From contig DASVLJ010000015.1 of the NCBI GenBank assembly GCA_036384915.1, positions 112,457 to 176,456 on the forward strand: a stretch of DNA of 64,000 bases. Reading direction: 5' to 3'. The notes under the pieces are model-generated. The model was not told the origin of the DNA. It saw only the letters and a program-made list of their open reading frames with translations, and did no database searches. The translations under genes were made by a program, and so were the position numbers. The stretch is from PKWO01 sp036384915. Lineage in GTDB: Bacteria; Pseudomonadota; Gammaproteobacteria; Burkholderiales; Burkholderiaceae_D. Shown here in pieces: positions 62,109-64,000 of the stretch; position 1 is the stretch's first letter; every line of letters starts with the position of its first letter.

Positions 62109-62413
62109 TCGATCATCGGTGCGCCGCGCCAGAGGCGAGGGCGCATGCTGTTCCGCCCAATGCCCGGCCTTGGTGGCACCCGCGGCGGGATGATCGGAGC
62201 GATCGCGCGATTTTCCCGAAAACCTCAATGGGAACGAATGCGGAGAAATATCGAAATGAGCGGCTTTTTGAACAATGAAAACGTTATCACGTTGGTCCAG
62301 GTATTGAACCTGGACAAGTATCGCGTTGTCATTGGGCACTCGAATATTGTCGATTGCGTTGAACCAACTCCGACCCGGTTTTACGTCTTTGAGTCTGCGA
62401 AGGGTTCCCGCCG
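62109..62413. other. Gap between cyclase and second sensor kinase, with a doubtful small ORF
   Basis: About 305 bases. A 90-codon ORF (62145-62417) whose stop overlaps the kinase ATG contains MSGFLNNENVITLVQVLNLD in its second half. The overlap hints at translational coupling, but the ORF has no recognised family and only a weak ribosome site. No palindrome of the CCGACA type was seen here. Confidence 0.35.
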
Positions 62414-64000
62414 ATGATTTTTCGGGCGTATTGTGCTTTTTGCTTAATGTTCGCCGTTGCGGCCTTGTGCCAAGTTGCTGCGGCGGCGCAAGAAGTGGAT
62501 TTCTCTCCTGGCGTCGATCGCAAAGCCGTCAAAGAGATCCGGAAGCTGGCGCAGACGGATCCCGCCCAAGCCTTGCGCAGAATGCGCGAGATAGGAAAGA
62601 ATCTCACGGAGAAAGCGCCACCGGAAGACCAGCGCTATTTCAGAGCTGAACTGACCGGCCTGCTCGTGGAACTCGGGCAATACGATGCCGCCAAAGTCGA
62701 AATCGGCAAGCTCAAGGAACACGGCGTCCGCTTTCACGACAATCTGGCCATGGCCCAGGCACTCCAGTACGAATCCGTGGTCATGTTCTTCGAAGGAAAA
62801 CTCGATCAGGCCCAGGAAGCAATCGAGAAAGCGATTCCGCTGGCGGCCAAGTCGGCCCAGGACGACGTTATCGCGAGCGCGAACGATACCGCTGCCAGAA
62901 TTTACCTTGACCAGGGAAATTTCCGTGCCGCGCTCGAACACGAGCTGGCAAGCCTCGATGCCCTCAAAGGGGCAGACAAGGAAACCCTCAAACTGCGGGC
63001 GAATTCGCTCGACTCCGCAAGCCAAATTTATGCCGGCCTCAAGGACGGCAAAAAGGCCCTGGAATACAGCGACAAGGCGATAGCCCTGGCGAAAAGTATC
63101 GGCATGCCCGAGTTGGCTGACACCTACGCCATCGACCTCGGCGTTGCCTACTCGCTGACGGGAGAATTGGAAACCGCGAAAAAGTCGTTCGAACAGGCGC
63201 TGCAAGCCGCGCGCCGGTCTGGCGACGTGAAGACGGAGATGATTGCGCTCGGCGACCTCTCCGATGCGGCGCGCAGGCAGGAAAAATTTGCCCAGTGCGC
63301 CGACTACGCGCAGGCCGCCCTCGCGATGGCGGAAAAAATACAAGTCAGCGAAGTGATACTCGGCTCCTCCGCCAACCTGGGCCTGTGCCACATCAGCATG
63401 GGCATGCTCAAGCCGGGGCAGGCCGAGATCGCGCGCGGTTTCGATGGGCTGCGCAAGGCCAATGACCTGAAGGATTTGGAAGAGGGCTACGGCCAACTGG
63501 CGACGGCTTACAACAAGGCGGGGCAATACAAGAGCGCCATGGAAGCGCTGCAAGAGCAGCGCACGCTGGCGGAAAAGATTTTTCAGACCGACCGCGACCA
63601 AGCCATGGCGCAGATGCAAGCCAGGGTCGACGCCAGCGAGCGGCAGCGCAAGATCGACCTGCTGGAAAAGCAAAACACGATCCAGAGCGACGAACTCGAA
63701 AACAAGAACCTGCAGCGCACCGTGGCCATCCTGTCGGCCATCCTGGTGATCGTCGCGGCCTTCGTCATCATCCGCGAAAAGGAAGAATCGCGCCGGAAGG
63801 CGCACAAGAACAGCCTGGAAAAATCCAAATTCATCGCCGACGCCGCGCACGACCTGCGCCAGCCCATGCAGGCCATCGGCAACCTGCTCGAAGCCTCGCG
63901 CCACGCCTTCTCGCGCGGCGACATGGCCAAGGGCCAGGAACTGGTCGATTCGGCGCAAAGCGCGGCGCAATCCATGCGCTCCTCGTTCAACTCGGTGCTC
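62414..64000 (+). CDS. Second TPR-containing sensor histidine kinase (3' end outside window)
   Basis: The frame from the ATG at 62414 stays open to the window end (529 codons). It is a paralogue of the kinase at 6907: signal peptide (about 1-26, ending AAAAQE), TPR-like helical region including SLDALKG, YAGLKDGKKALEY and YAQAALAMAEKIQVSE, a coiled coil (RQRKIDLLEKQN), one membrane segment (about 438-455) and the H-box KFIADAAHDLRQPMQAIGNLLEASRHAFSRGD, cut off inside the dimerisation helix. Long stretches of the helical sensor and the H-box agree closely with the first copy, showing duplication. The ATPase and any receiver domain lie beyond the window. Confidence 0.9.
   Translation, partial: MIFRAYCAFCLMFAVAALCQVAAAAQEVDFSPGVDRKAVKEIRKLAQTDPAQALRRMREIGKNLTEKAPPEDQRYFRAELTGLLVELGQYDAAKVEIGKLKEHGVRFHDNLAMAQALQYESVVMFFEGKLDQAQEAIEKAIPLAAKSAQDDVIASANDTAARIYLDQGNFRAALEHELASLDALKGADKETLKLRANSLDSASQIYAGLKDGKKALEYSDKAIALAKSIGMPELADTYAIDLGVAYSLTGELETAKKSFEQALQAARRSGDVKTEMIALGDLSDAARRQEKFAQCADYAQAALAMAEKIQVSEVILGSSANLGLCHISMGMLKPGQAEIARGFDGLRKANDLKDLEEGYGQLATAYNKAGQYKSAMEALQEQRTLAEKIFQTDRDQAMAQMQARVDASERQRKIDLLEKQNTIQSDELENKNLQRTVAILSAILVIVAAFVIIREKEESRRKAHKNSLEKSKFIADAAHDLRQPMQAIGNLLEASRHAFSRGDMAKGQELVDSAQSAAQSMRSSFNSVL

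Noticed and set aside
1..64000. CRISPR arrays, tRNA/rRNA genes, transposases and phage integration sites
   Set aside because: None seen on reading through; no regular direct repeats, no transposase or integrase frames.

Overview
The window is high-GC Gram-negative DNA. The gene content (PilY1, a type IV pilin-like protein, TPR-containing hybrid histidine kinases, large TonB-dependent receptors, and a type III effector set behind PIP/hrpII-type promoters) suggests a plant- or soil-associated betaproteobacterium of the Burkholderiales, perhaps Oxalobacteraceae. That placement is inference. I saw no tRNA, rRNA, CRISPR array, insertion sequence or phage gene.

Layout. (1) 1-3767: the 3' part of pilY1 and a small TonB-like protein. 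(2) 3918-11913: a pectinesterase divergent from a LuxR/NarL response regulator, then a 114-aa unknown, a TPR hybrid sensor kinase, a periplasmic sugar-binding protein and a pilin-like protein. The palindrome ATCCGACA-AA-TGTCGGAT or a close variant occurs four times here, in front of the pectinesterase/regulator pair, the unknown, the kinase and (more distantly) the pilin gene. It looks like the regulator's operator. (3) 12414-14081: a chemoreceptor. (4) 14095-26714: a mannan/galactomannan utilisation locus with fructokinase, AGE-family epimerase/isomerase, LacI repressor, MFS sugar transporter, GH5 mannanase, GH27 alpha-galactosidase, CE2-like esterase, a carbohydrate-binding-like secreted protein and a TonB receptor. 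Three copies of GTTTAG-N9-(C/T)TAAAC sit at its two control regions. (5) 26781-49731: a type III effector island with a YopT/AvrPphB-like cysteine protease, two tandem CesT-like chaperones heading an effector operon, a 1131-aa effector candidate, an ankyrin protein and a protein with an intact glycerophosphodiester phosphodiesterase (GDPD) domain. Four exact TTCG-N16-TTCG boxes precede these units. A GNAT-desaturase-GNAT cassette without such a box lies in the middle. (6) 49767-58833: a LacI repressor, a four-gene ABC importer, a TonB receptor and a secreted 2H-phosphoesterase-like protein. Two TTRGAACGTTCYAA palindromes lie in the divergent promoter, one exactly between the -35 and -10. (7) 59181-64000: a beta-propeller diguanylate cyclase and the start of a second TPR sensor kinase, a paralogue of the first.

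Taken together, the window codes for attack on and use of plant tissue: pectin de-esterification, galactomannan breakdown and import, import of an unidentified ligand, and injection of effectors, each under its own recognisable operator. The links between the regulators and their sites are inferred from position and symmetry, not demonstrated.
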